Shown here piece after piece: positions 32,861 through 41,608 of a stretch of 64,000 nucleotides of DNA; position 1 is the first letter of the stretch; each line of letters starts with the position of its first letter. The stretch is taken from assembly GCA_965204685.1 (NCBI GenBank), contig OZ242004.1, forward strand, positions 3,720,001 to 3,784,000, read 5' to 3'. Under the pieces are notes generated by a model, which saw only the letters and a program-made list of their open reading frames with translations, was not told where the DNA came from and did no database searches. Source of the stretch: Bin87 sp965204685 (lineage in GTDB: Bacteria > Chloroflexota > Dehalococcoidia > Lucifugimonadales > UBA3495). Made by a program: the position numbers and the translations under genes.

Positions 32861-33928
32861 ATGAACATACTCAATACGATGATTAGCCGCGGTCACGAGC
32901 AGGTGACGATGTACAGCGACCCCGAGTCCGGCTTGCGGGGCATCATCGCCATCCACGACACCACCCTGGGGCCTTCCTGCGGCGGGACCCGAATGTGGCC
33001 CTACGCCACCGAAGACGAAGCTCTGGCGGACGCGCTGAACCTCTCCCGGGCCATGACCTACAAGTCGGCGGCGGCGGGACTGCACCTGGGCGGCGGCAAG
33101 GGCGTCATCATCGGCGATCCTCGCACCGACAAGACCGAGTCGCTGCTGCGAGCCTGGGGACGGTTCGTGGATACGCTGGGCGGTCGCTACCTCACCACCA
33201 CCGACGTTGGCACCACGGGACGGGATCTGGAGGCGGTGCGCCAGGAAACGGAACACGTGGTGGGATTGGACGTTACCCTCGGCGGCAGCGGCGACACGTC
33301 CGTCATGACCGGCCTGGGGATCTACATGGGCATGAGGGCCTGCGCCGCCGACGTCTGGGGCTCCGACGATCTCCGCGGCCGCACCGTCGCCATGCAGGGG
33401 TTCGGCAAGGTGGCGACGCACACGGCGGGTCATCTGCTGGAGGACGACGTTCGCATCATCGCCACCGACGTCAACGAGATGGCCCTGGACCGGGCGCGTC
33501 AGATGGGGGTCAAGGTGGTCGGACCCGACGAGATCTACGATGCTCAGTGCGACATCTTCGCTCCGTGCGCGCTGGGCGGCGTCATCAACTCGGCCACCAT
33601 TGACCGCCTGCGCTGCCGCATCGTGGCGGGGGGCGCGAACAACCAGCTGATGACGGACGAGGACGGCGAGGAGTTGCATCGCCGGGGCATCGTCTACGCG
33701 CCCGATTTCCTGATCAACGCCGGCGGCATCATCAACGCCGCGGCCGAGATCGGCCAGCCATACAACCCGGACCGTTCGCGTCAACAAACGGAGCGGATCT
33801 ACGAGCAGATGTCGGCGGTGCTGACCACGTCCCGCAAGCAGGAGATATCCACCGCGCGGGCGGCGGACATCCTGGCCGAGTCCCGGCTGGACTCGGTGCG
33901 TCGCATGCGCCGGATCTGGCGTGGCTGA
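32861..33928 (+). CDS. Leucine/valine/phenylalanine dehydrogenase family
   Basis: The 355-residue protein is an NAD-dependent amino-acid dehydrogenase of the Glu/Leu/Phe/Val family, about the usual length of leucine dehydrogenase. It has SCGGTRMWPYATEDEALADA, the catalytic-lysine region MTYKSAAAGLHLGGGKGVI, TTTDVGTTGRDLEAV, and the Rossmann fold VAMQGFGKVATHTAGHL. The C-terminal IVAGGANNQLMTDEDGE and APDFLINAGGIINAAAE are diagnostic. It oxidatively deaminates branched-chain amino acids to 2-oxo acids and ammonia, or the reverse. AGGAGG lies eight bases before the ATG; a GTG three codons earlier overlaps that site and is unlikely. It may process amino acids imported by the neighbouring ABC modules. 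Confidence 0.92.
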   Translation: MNILNTMISRGHEQVTMYSDPESGLRGIIAIHDTTLGPSCGGTRMWPYATEDEALADALNLSRAMTYKSAAAGLHLGGGKGVIIGDPRTDKTESLLRAWGRFVDTLGGRYLTTTDVGTTGRDLEAVRQETEHVVGLDVTLGGSGDTSVMTGLGIYMGMRACAADVWGSDDLRGRTVAMQGFGKVATHTAGHLLEDDVRIIATDVNEMALDRARQMGVKVVGPDEIYDAQCDIFAPCALGGVINSATIDRLRCRIVAGGANNQLMTDEDGEELHRRGIVYAPDFLINAGGIINAAAEIGQPYNPDRSRQQTERIYEQMSAVLTTSRKQEISTARAADILAESRLDSVRRMRRIWRG

Positions 33929-33956
33929 TCCGCGGGTTACGCCGCGCAGCGTCGGT

Positions 33957-33980
33957 GGGGGCGGATGACCATCCGCCCCT
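33957..33980. terminator. Hairpin between convergent genes
   Basis: A nine-base stem GGGGCGGAT (33958-33966) with ATCCGCCCC (33971-33979) and a GACC loop lies between the dehydrogenase stop and the stop codon of the DUF3179 gene, overlapping the latter by one base. T-runs are weak on both sides, so termination is only probable. Confidence 0.5.
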
Positions 33981-35385
33981 ACGGCGTTTCGGGATACACC
34001 ACCGTATCCGGCCGATACACCGCCCACGAGAACCACAGCTGGCCGATGCGCCCCGGAACCGGGGTCAATTTTGCGCCTTGCAGCGGCCCGCCGATGGCGC
34101 GGCCGAATATGTCCCACTGGCTGCCGGTTTCCGCGTCGATGATGCGGCCGTCAGCGTCCGGCGCGAAGATCAGCGTGTTGCCGTCGGGCCCTCGTGGGGA
34201 AAAGATGGCGGCGGTGCCGACGTCCCGTCCCCTGGCTATGGATCCGGAATCCAGCGCGGACGCGGTTCCCGGTGACCAGAACACTACGATGTCCTCGCCG
34301 CTTAGCGTTGTAGTAACTACCCGTTCCTCGGCCAGCGTGGTGAACGACACGGCCCAGGCCGCGTTGCCGTGTTCCACGGCCACTACCCGCTCGACTGCCG
34401 GCAACCGGGGATCTTTTTCGCCCCGGAACAGGAAGGGTTCGCTGCCTGGCCTATCATAACCGGCGTATGGGTTCCGTCCGTAGGCACGACCGGAATCGGG
34501 CCGCGAAAGCACCCGGCCGTCGGGGTGAGCCGCTTTGAAGTCTGCCCACGACACGATTGACAGGTAGAGTTGCTCCAGCTTGCGACCGGCGAAATGGCCG
34601 ATCACCCCCTCGCCGCCCACTTCCTGCCACCAGGTCTCGGTCTGGCGGTCATACATCAGGAGGTTGCTGTCGCGCAGGGCGCCGGTGGTTCCGAAGTCGA
34701 GGATCGTGTCGTCGAGCGTCCGCCTGTACACGAAGGCGGTGTTGCAGAGCGGTCAAAACGTGATGACCACCGGTTCTCCGCCCACGGTGTCGTTGACCAG
34801 TTCGTGCCACACCATCACCTGCACTGGATACGCGCGAACGTCGCCGTTGAGGTCCACAACCTGCACGGGCTCAAGATCGTCGAGCCAGTGGTCGGCATCG
34901 TCAATCGACTCGAACTGCGGATCGTCGATTGACGGGATGCCATCTTTGGGCGGTCCGCCGGTCATGATCTCGTCGAAAGAGATCGTCGTCCGCGTGAAGT
35001 CGGTGTCCCACTGCGCCCGGAGCAGGCGCTGGTAGCGCGTGCGCGCCTCCTCAGCCTCGGCGTCGGGAACGGTTTGAACGATGCTCTCGGGGGAGGCCAT
35101 CAGCGGGGCAGCCGTAGGGAGAGCGGTGGCTGCGGCAACCATCGCGGCCGTCGGCAATGGCATGGCGGCCTCGGCCAATGCGGCGGTGGGCAGGTCGGCG
35201 GCCGGCTCCAGGGTTGGAAACGTCTCGGTTGTAGGAGCGAGGGGAGCTGCCCAGGGTTCGCTGCTCGATGCGTCGTCAGAGGGAGCGCAAGCCAGGATCG
35301 CAGAGACCGCCAGAATAACGCCGGCCAGCGCAAGCAGCGGGCCGGCGGCAATTGTTGTCAGCCGTTTGCGGTTTGACGTCGGCAA
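33979..35385 (-). CDS. DUF3179 lipoprotein, probable selenoprotein (in-frame UGA = Sec211)
   Basis: The full frame of 468 residues is open except for one TGA at 34753-34755. Before it the protein has a lipoprotein signal (lipobox AILAC), an Ala/Pro/Thr linker and the DUF3179 start (GIPSIDDPQFES, DVRAYPVQVMVWHELVND, GGEPVVITF). After it, in the same frame, come PLCNTAFVYRRTLD, LDFGTTGALRDSNLLMYDRQTETWWQ and the rest of the domain. DUF3179 proteins normally read TFCPLCN; here the first Cys codon is TGA, giving U-P-L-C, a redox-type U-x-x-C. A hairpin suited to a bacterial SECIS lies just downstream. Start is a TTG two bases after the permease stop. A nonsense mutation is the alternative. Molecular role of DUF3179 is unknown. 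Confidence 0.8.
34720..34739 (-). promoter_or_regulatory. Candidate bacterial SECIS hairpin
   Basis: On the coding strand, 13 bases after the TGA, CCGCCT pairs with AGGCGG across eight bases. With one bulged C an extra T-A pair can form, leaving the loop CGTGT. That puts a G in the second loop position about 22 bases after the TGA, inside the window known for bacterial SECIS elements. The element would guide SelB to decode UGA as selenocysteine. Confidence 0.55.
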
Positions 35386-35387
35386 GC

Positions 35388-36296
35388 CTAGCGTCCGCGC
35401 AGGCGGGGATCAAACACGTCGCGCAGGGCGTCACCCAGGAGGTTGAAGCCCATCACCACCAGGAAGATGGCGAGACCGGGGAAGATGGCGAGCCAGGGGC
35501 CGCTCTTGACGTGGGCGGAGGCCGCCCGCACCAACATTCCGCCCCAGCTGGGCTGGTCAGGCGGTGTTCCTACACCCAGGAAGGAAAGTGAGCTTTCGAT
35601 GATGATGGCGAAACCGAGGTAATAAGTTGCCAGCACCAGGTAGGTTGCGAAGCAGTTGGGCACTATGTGCCGGAAAACGATGCGCCAAGGCGGCGCGCCG
35701 ATGGCCTGTGCCGCGGTCACGTAGTCCAGTTCCTTCAGGGATAGCACCTGGGATCTCACCGTTCTGATCACCGGAGCGATCATGCCGATGACGATGGCCA
35801 GGATGACGGTATTGAGGGAAGGGGTCACCACGGCCATGATGGCCAGCGCGATTAGCAGGCCTGGCAGCGACATGAGCGCGTCGACGATGCGCTGGGCGAC
35901 CATGTCGAGGATGCCGCCGGCGTAGGTCAACGCGACGCCGACGATAAAGCTGGCGGTGATGCCCACCAGTACGCTGCCCATACCAACGTAAAGAGAGATG
36001 CGGGCCCCGTAGATCAGGCGGCTCAGTACGTCACGGCCGACGTAGTCCGCGCCCAGCAGGTAGTCAGCGTTGGGCGCCTGCCAGGGCGCAGCAGGTGTGG
36101 ACCTGGGATCGTAGGGGGAAAGCACGGGAGCCAGCAGGGCCACGAACACCAGTATGAGCACGATCAGGCCGCCGACCGCACCTAAGGGCTTGGTGCGAAT
36201 AAAGCGTGTGAATCCGGTCCATGCCCGTGCGCCCATGCTGGGCGCAGCAACCGCTTCGCGGGTTGAGATGGCCTGTTCCGAAGTTTGATCAATCAT
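35388..36296 (-). CDS. ABC transporter permease, DppC/OppC type (module 2)
   Basis: A 302-residue DppC-type permease. A soluble N-terminal segment precedes TKPLGAVGGLIVLILVFVAL; the marker LLGADYVGRDVLSRLIYGARIS is present, as is the ATPase-contact loop DYVTAAQAIGAPPWRIVFRHI. It ends LRDVFDPRLRGR. The ATG at 36296 has AGGTG seven bases upstream; a GTG three codons earlier is the alternative. It is close in sequence to the module 3 permease at 39640 (shared TAAxAIGA, PNC and SLSFLGVG segments), so the two modules arose by duplication. The DUF3179 selenoprotein candidate follows two bases after its stop, so the two are translated together. Confidence 0.92.
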   Translation of the reverse strand: MIDQTSEQAISTREAVAAPSMGARAWTGFTRFIRTKPLGAVGGLIVLILVFVALLAPVLSPYDPRSTPAAPWQAPNADYLLGADYVGRDVLSRLIYGARISLYVGMGSVLVGITASFIVGVALTYAGGILDMVAQRIVDALMSLPGLLIALAIMAVVTPSLNTVILAIVIGMIAPVIRTVRSQVLSLKELDYVTAAQAIGAPPWRIVFRHIVPNCFATYLVLATYYLGFAIIIESSLSFLGVGTPPDQPSWGGMLVRAASAHVKSGPWLAIFPGLAIFLVVMGFNLLGDALRDVFDPRLRGR

Positions 36297-36350
36297 GTGA
36301 AACACCTGCCGAAAGGCGCGCGTAACCGTCGTGGACGATGGACTGGGCGC

Positions 36351-37310
36351 TCAGGAATACCGGATGCGCGGATCCAGGATCCCGTACAGCATGTCAATGA
36401 TCAGGTTGAGCAGCAGCACCACCGCGGCGGTCATGAGGATGACGCCCTGGATCACTGGGAAATCCCGGTGGTTGATGGCGTCGATGAGGAACTTGCCGAC
36501 GCCCGGCACAACGAAAATCTGCTCGACGATGATGACGCCGCCCAGCAGCCGCCCAAACTGGTAGCCCGATACCGTGATCACCGGCAGCATGGCGTTTTTG
36601 AGGGCGTGGCGACCCACGACAACCCACTCGCGCAGACCCTTGGAGCGAGCCGTCCGCATGTAGTCCTCGCGCATCACTTCCAGCATGGCCGACCGGGTGA
36701 CCCGCGCCGTGAAGGCCATGTCGTGGAACCCGATCACGGCAGCCGGCAATAGCATCAGTTTGAGGTTCTGGATTGGATCTTCCCACAGGTGGGCGTATTC
36801 GAGTGGTGGTAACCATCCGGTGCCGTACACCAGCGCGTAGATCACCAGCACGCCGATCCAGAAGGTGGGCATGGCTATGCCCAGCAACGCGATTACCCGG
36901 CTGGCGTAGTCCACGCCGGAGTCCTGCTTCATCGCAGACAGGATGCCCAAAGGCACAGCCGCGACAAAAGCCATCACGATGGCCAGCACCGCCAACTCAA
37001 AGGTCCGGGCGAACCGTTCCACCAACTCCAGACCGAAGGGAGTGCCGTAGTAGAGGGATTCTCCCAGGTCTCCACGGACCACACCCCACAGCCAGTCTGC
37101 GTACTGCACGTAGACCGGCCGGTTGAGGCCCAGGTCCTCGCGCAGGCGCTCAAAGTCGTCGTTGGTGACACGTCCGCCCGCGTCCTCGCCGGTCAGCAGG
37201 AACACCGCCGCGTCCCCCGGCACGATGGAGAACAGCGCGAATACCAGGATCGTCGCCAACAACATGGTTGGGATGAACAAGAGCAACCTTCTGATCAGAT
37301 ACTGGGACAT
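36351..37310 (-). CDS. ABC transporter permease, DppB/OppB type (module 2)
   Basis: A 319-residue permease with the DppB start SQYLIRRLLLFIPTMLLATI, the periplasmic loop LGLNRPVYVQYADWLWGVVR followed by GDLGES, and the ATPase-contact loop EDYMRTARSKGLREWVVVGR. A distinctive insert, GEDAGGRVTNDDFERL, is shared with the module 3 protein (GGRVSLEDVERL) but absent from module 1. It ends GILDPRIRYS. It pairs with the DppC-type gene after 54 bases. A large hairpin stands between this gene and the upstream binding-protein gene and may lower permease expression relative to the lipoprotein. Confidence 0.92.
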   Translation of the reverse strand: MSQYLIRRLLLFIPTMLLATILVFALFSIVPGDAAVFLLTGEDAGGRVTNDDFERLREDLGLNRPVYVQYADWLWGVVRGDLGESLYYGTPFGLELVERFARTFELAVLAIVMAFVAAVPLGILSAMKQDSGVDYASRVIALLGIAMPTFWIGVLVIYALVYGTGWLPPLEYAHLWEDPIQNLKLMLLPAAVIGFHDMAFTARVTRSAMLEVMREDYMRTARSKGLREWVVVGRHALKNAMLPVITVSGYQFGRLLGGVIIVEQIFVVPGVGKFLIDAINHRDFPVIQGVILMTAAVVLLLNLIIDMLYGILDPRIRYS

Positions 37311-37366
37311 CCCTAAACTCCTGGCGGGCCTCAGTACGGCACGGCGGACACAGGTGGGCCATTATC

Positions 37367-37410
37367 ACATAGTCGGCCGGCGCAGGATAGACCAGGCCGG
37401 CCGACTATGT
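37367..37410 (-). promoter_or_regulatory. Perfect 14-bp stem-loop between binding protein and permease
   Basis: ACATAGTCGGCCGG (37367-37380) and CCGGCCGACTATGT (37397-37410) pair perfectly across a 16-base loop, 31 bases after the binding-protein stop. No T-run follows on the minus strand. In many importer operons such stems protect the binding-protein part of the mRNA, giving it higher yield; that role is inferred here. Confidence 0.7.
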
Positions 37411-37440
37411 CGCGTTAGCGAGAGCTACCTTGTGGAATGG

Positions 37441-39375
37441 TTAGGGTCGGTAGCCGCGGTCGGAGTTGGCGTTGTGGTCGCAATCCGACGCTTCGCCGCC
37501 GGCCCACCAGATATGGTCCCACTTTTTGATGAGCTGGACCGTCGGCGGGTAGTAATAGTTGCGGATGCGGCAGTCGAACGCGCCGCCGCTGGAGTACCAG
37601 AAATAGGGCAGCCAGTGGCTTTCACCCCGGTGAAGGATGTCGGCCAGGTCTTCAAGATGGCCCTGACGCACTGCCGGGTCGACTTCCTGGTTCTGCAGGT
37701 CGATCAGCTCGTCGACTTGGTCGTTCTGCCAGTTATGGGGGTTGCGCAGCACGTCCTGCAGGTAGAACTGGTTGATGATGTCGCCCGGGTCGCGGAGGAT
37801 GATCCCGGTGCCGACCGCGTCGAAGTTGGCGACGCCGTCGCGCATCCCGACGTACATGGTCGCCAGGTCCGTGGGCTGGATCACGATCTCGACGTTCAGG
37901 TCTTCCCGCATTTGCGGGGCAACCACCTCGGCGCTGGACAGCGACGGGTTGCTGTTGACGACGTTCAGGGTGATCTCAAAGCCGTCGGGATAGCCCGCTT
38001 CGGTCAGAAGCTGGCGGGCTTCGGCCAAGGCCGCTTCCCGGTCTCCATAGGCCGAGTTTTCGGCGCGCAGGGCTTCCAGGTCTTCGACCACGCCAGGGGC
38101 GAAGAAGGTGCCGGGCTGGCCGAAACCGAGGATGGATTTTTCAACGCCCAGGTCGCGGTCAAGCGCCAGGTAGAAGGCGCGGCGGACACGAGCGTCATCG
38201 AAGGGCGGCTTGCTGTGGTTGAGGAAGAAAGCCTGGATGCCGGATGCTTCCAGGATGACGGCCCGAACGCGGCCCTGGGTGTCCTCTTCCAGCCGGGCCA
38301 TATCCTCCGGGCGGTTGCTTCCAGTGACCGGCTGATAGGTGCCGAACACCTGGCCCGCTTGCAGCGCCGAAAGGCGGCGGGCGGTGTCACGGATGAGGAA
38401 GATCTTCAGGCCGTCGAAGAAGGGCCGGCCTTCCTTGAAGTAATTAGGGTTCCGGTCGTAGGAATATCCTACGTCCTTTTCCCAGTCGCGGAGCATCCAG
38501 GGTCCCGAGCCGATGAGAGCAGCCGGCTGACCCGCGTTGATGGCGGCAACGGCTTCGTCCTGGGTCAACCCGGTGTTGGCCTGTTCCTGGGTCATGTTCT
38601 CCGCTACGTGCTTGGGATACACCTTCATGTAATCGGAGGCCAGGTTAGGCAGGAAACCGGCGGCGGGGAAGCGCAGCGGTACCTTCACCGTCTTTTCGTC
38701 GATGGCCTCGGCGGTGCCATGCACCACGAAGTTGTTGAGGAAGCCGGTGCGGGCGCGCAGCACGCCTTCCTCGACCTGCCCCAGGGTGATGCGATCAATG
38801 GAGAACGCGACGTCAGCCGCAGTGACGGGCTTGCCGTCCGAGAAGGTCGCGTCCGGGTGCAGGTTGAAAACGTACCCGAATTCTCCGCCTTCCTCATAGG
38901 ATTCCCAGCTCACCGCCAGGTCGCCGATAATCTCGTTGGGATTGATGGGGTTGTACTCCAGGATCTGGTTAAAGCGCGGGCCGGAGGGGATCAGCACCGT
39001 GTTCATGGAGCCGCCGTAGTGGACGTCCCAGAAGCCGGGGTTGCTGGTAGCCACCAGGGGGAAGTCTCCCCGGTAATGCTGGCTCTCGCCTTCCTGCCAC
39101 CAGTCAGGCCGCGCGTCGACAGCTACCGCCGTGGGCACCGGCACCGGCGTGGCGGTGGCGTCGAGCCGTGCCGTGGGTGTGGGTGCCTGGGCGCCGGCAA
39201 ATGGGTCCAGCGTGGGCGTAGCGGCCGCCGCCGCGGGAGCGGCTGGCGCGGAACTGCCGCCGGTGGTCGGCGTCTGCTCGGTGGCAGCGCCGCCGCAGGC
39301 TACGATAAAGACGGATAACGTTACCGCTGCGAGCGCCAACAGGGCTCGTGGGTGCCGTAATGGTCCGAAATGCAT
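37441..39375 (-). CDS. ABC substrate-binding lipoprotein, peptide/nickel family (module 2)
   Basis: A 644-residue family-5 binding protein. The signal peptide ends at SVFIVAC with Gly-Gly after the lipidated Cys, then a Thr/Pro/Ala linker. The domain includes NPGFWDVHYGGSMNTVLIPS, PNEIIGDLAVSWESYEEGG, TFSDGKPVTAADVAFSIDRI and RRAFYLALDRDL. AAGGAGG stands before the ATG at 39375. It is clearly paralogous to the module 3 binder (NPGFWDVHYGASLTTTLTPS) and more distant from module 1, so the ligands of modules 2 and 3 may be related. The terminator of module 3 lies upstream, hence module 2 has its own promoter. Confidence 0.92.
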   Translation of the reverse strand: MHFGPLRHPRALLALAAVTLSVFIVACGGAATEQTPTTGGSSAPAAPAAAAATPTLDPFAGAQAPTPTARLDATATPVPVPTAVAVDARPDWWQEGESQHYRGDFPLVATSNPGFWDVHYGGSMNTVLIPSGPRFNQILEYNPINPNEIIGDLAVSWESYEEGGEFGYVFNLHPDATFSDGKPVTAADVAFSIDRITLGQVEEGVLRARTGFLNNFVVHGTAEAIDEKTVKVPLRFPAAGFLPNLASDYMKVYPKHVAENMTQEQANTGLTQDEAVAAINAGQPAALIGSGPWMLRDWEKDVGYSYDRNPNYFKEGRPFFDGLKIFLIRDTARRLSALQAGQVFGTYQPVTGSNRPEDMARLEEDTQGRVRAVILEASGIQAFFLNHSKPPFDDARVRRAFYLALDRDLGVEKSILGFGQPGTFFAPGVVEDLEALRAENSAYGDREAALAEARQLLTEAGYPDGFEITLNVVNSNPSLSSAEVVAPQMREDLNVEIVIQPTDLATMYVGMRDGVANFDAVGTGIILRDPGDIINQFYLQDVLRNPHNWQNDQVDELIDLQNQEVDPAVRQGHLEDLADILHRGESHWLPYFWYSSGGAFDCRIRNYYYPPTVQLIKKWDHIWWAGGEASDCDHNANSDRGYRP

Positions 39376-39572
39376 AGAGCGATCCTCCTTGGAACGTGAA
39401 GCGGGCTGAGACCGGGCAATTGCGCCGGGCCAAGACATTGTTGTCGGCCCCGGCGGGCCGACAAGCGGGGATGCTACCCACCCCGCGCATGAATGTCAAT
39501 TCCGATTTTATGATAATCAGGGTGTCGTATCATGCGACGACGCTATGAAACAGCCGCATCTCCGTGTTGGCC

Positions 39573-39605
39573 AAAAAACCGTCCCCGCCGGTATGGCGGG
39601 GACGG
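39573..39605 (-). terminator. Strong intrinsic terminator of module 3
   Basis: On the minus strand an 11-base perfect stem, CCGTCCCCGCC with GGCGGGGACGG (39595-39605 and 39579-39589), is followed by six T (39573-39578). It lies 35 bases after the last permease stop. Confidence 0.9.
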
Positions 39606-39639
39606 AGCGTACTCGTGGCCGTAGGCGTGGCAACACTCG

Positions 39640-40551
39640 TCAGCGCCCACGGAGCCTCGGGTCCAGCACGTCGCGCAGGGCGTCGCCCAGGACGTTGAAG
39701 GCCAGCACGGCGATGAATATGAAGATGCCGGGGAACACCAGCAGCCAGATGCCCGTTTCCGGAGTTTCCCGGCTGGCCACCGTAAGGATCCCGCCCCAGC
39801 TGGGCTCGTCAGGCGGCGCGCCCACGCCCAGGAAGCTCAGCGACGCCTCGATGATGATGGCGAACCCGAGGTAGTAGGTCGCCATGATGATGTATATGGC
39901 GAGGCAGTTGGGCATGATGTGCCGGAACACGATGCGCTGGGGGCGCGCGCCGATGGCTCTTGCGGCGGTCACGTAGTCCATTTCCTTGAGCGTGAGCACC
40001 TGGGAACGCACGGTGCGGATCACCGGAGCGAGCATACCGATGACGATGGCCAGGATGACGTTGTTCAGGGAGGACCCCAGCACGGCCATGATGGCCAGCG
40101 CCAGGATCAGGCCGGGGATCGACATCAAGGCGTCGACCACCCGCTGGAAAGCCAAGTCAACGAAACCGCCCGCGTAGGTGCTGGTGATGCCCAGCACGAA
40201 GCCGGCGGTTATCCCGATCAGGACGCTGCCCAGGCCGACGTACAAGGATATCCAGGTACCGTGCAGGACGCGGGCGAGGATGTCCCTGCCGATGACGTCC
40301 GTCCCCATGGGGTATTCCCGGCTGGGCGCGAGGAAAATGTCGCCGACGGAGGCGTATGGATCCGGGACCGGCAGAACGGCCAACCGGGATGTAATGGCGA
40401 TAATGATAAGGATGAGGGCAGTGACGCCGCCAACCGCACCGAGTGGTTTCCGGCGAGCGATCTCCACCGTCGAGTGGTACGCGGCGGGAATCGCCAGGAG
40501 CGCATTGCGAACTTGAGAGCCGCCTTCTGCGGCGAGGTCGCGAGTAGCCAT
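39640..40551 (-). CDS. ABC transporter permease, DppC/OppC type (module 3)
   Basis: A 303-residue DppC-type permease. It has the soluble N-terminal segment, a first span (LGAVGGVTALILIIIAITSR), the marker MGTDVIGRDILARVLHGTWISL, the contact loop DYVTAARAIGARPQRIVFRHI and the end LRDVLDPRLRGR. It is paralogous to the module 2 gene at 35388 over the whole length. It follows the DppB-type gene by 27 bases and is the last gene of its operon; a strong terminator comes right after. No ATPase gene accompanies it, so ATP-binding subunits must be shared with other loci. Confidence 0.92.
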   Translation of the reverse strand: MATRDLAAEGGSQVRNALLAIPAAYHSTVEIARRKPLGAVGGVTALILIIIAITSRLAVLPVPDPYASVGDIFLAPSREYPMGTDVIGRDILARVLHGTWISLYVGLGSVLIGITAGFVLGITSTYAGGFVDLAFQRVVDALMSIPGLILALAIMAVLGSSLNNVILAIVIGMLAPVIRTVRSQVLTLKEMDYVTAARAIGARPQRIVFRHIMPNCLAIYIIMATYYLGFAIIIEASLSFLGVGAPPDEPSWGGILTVASRETPETGIWLLVFPGIFIFIAVLAFNVLGDALRDVLDPRLRGR

Positions 40552-40578
40552 TGATCTGCTCCGTTGAGATTCGGTGCG

Positions 40579-41544
40579 CTACTGATAGCGGATTCTCGGG
40601 TCGAGTATCCCGTAGATAAGGTCGATGACCAGGTTCAGGAACATGACCACCGCGGCCACCAGCACCACCACCGCCTGGATCACGACGAAGTCACGATGCA
40701 GGATTGCGTCGATCAGCATGTTCCCGATACCGGGAACAAGGAAGATCACCTCGACGATCACGACGCCGCCCAGCAACCTGCCGAACTGGTAGCCCGACAC
40801 CGTGATGATCGGCAGCAGGGCGTTTTTCAGGGCGTGTCGACCAATTACGCCCATCTCCGTCAGCCCTTTGGCCCGAGCCGTGCGCACGTAGTCGTCCCGC
40901 ATCGTTTCCAGCATGGACGACCGGGTGACCCGAGCGGTGAACGCAAGATCATGGAATGCGATGGCCAATGCGGGGAACACCATCTGCTGCAGGTTGGTCA
41001 GCGGCTGCTCCCACAGGTTGGCGTAGTCCAGCGGCGGTAACCAGTCGAATACGTAGGCCAGAACGTAGGTTACGACGATCGCAATGAGGAAAGTGGGCAT
41101 GGCGATGCCCAGCAAGGCCACAAGACGGCTGATGTAGTCCAGCTTGGTATCCTGCTTGACCGCAGATATGATCCCCAGCGGCACCGCGATGATGAAAGCC
41201 ATCCCCATGCCCATCACCGCCAGTTGGACCGTGGTGACGAACCGTCCTCCAAGCTCGTCAATCACCGGGGTCTGGTACCACAAAGACTCTCCCAAGTCGC
41301 CGCGGAGCATGTCCCATAGCCAGTCTCCGTACTGGATGTGGACGGGCCGGTCCAGGCCCAGCTTGGCGCGCAGCCGTTCGACGTCTTCCAGGCTGACCCG
41401 CCCGCCCTCATTCGGGTCGTTCCCCGTGAGGATGAGCATGGCCGTGTCGCCAGGCACGATCCACATCAGCAGGAAGATGATGATGGTCACTATGAGGATG
41501 GTGGGTATGAAGAGGAGCAGCCTCCTCACGATATAAGTGGTCAT
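40579..41544 (-). CDS. ABC transporter permease, DppB/OppB type (module 3)
   Basis: A 321-residue permease with the opening TTYIVRRLLLFIPTILIVTI, loop LDRPVHIQYGDWLWDMLRGD, and contact loop DDYVRTARAKGLTEMGVIGRH. It ends YGILDPRIRYQ. Two ATGs lie in tandem (41547 and 41544); the GGGAGGA site is too close to the first, so the second is given here. The insert GGRVSLEDVERL and the overall sequence make it a paralogue of the module 2 gene at 36351. It should form the channel with the DppC-type partner coded just downstream. Confidence 0.92.
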   Translation of the reverse strand: MTTYIVRRLLLFIPTILIVTIIIFLLMWIVPGDTAMLILTGNDPNEGGRVSLEDVERLRAKLGLDRPVHIQYGDWLWDMLRGDLGESLWYQTPVIDELGGRFVTTVQLAVMGMGMAFIIAVPLGIISAVKQDTKLDYISRLVALLGIAMPTFLIAIVVTYVLAYVFDWLPPLDYANLWEQPLTNLQQMVFPALAIAFHDLAFTARVTRSSMLETMRDDYVRTARAKGLTEMGVIGRHALKNALLPIITVSGYQFGRLLGGVVIVEVIFLVPGIGNMLIDAILHRDFVVIQAVVVLVAAVVMFLNLVIDLIYGILDPRIRYQ

Positions 41545-41608
41545 CATTCCTCCCGAGATCGGGCCTGGCGAACGTCAAAATCCTTGCTGGATAGCGAGGC
41601 GCCCGCGC

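Noticed and set aside
37123..39318. 731-codon open frame on the plus strand opposite the module 2 binding protein
   Set aside because: It mirrors a gene with clear family motifs on the other strand; its product is low in recognisable structure and typical of antisense frames in GC-rich codon usage.
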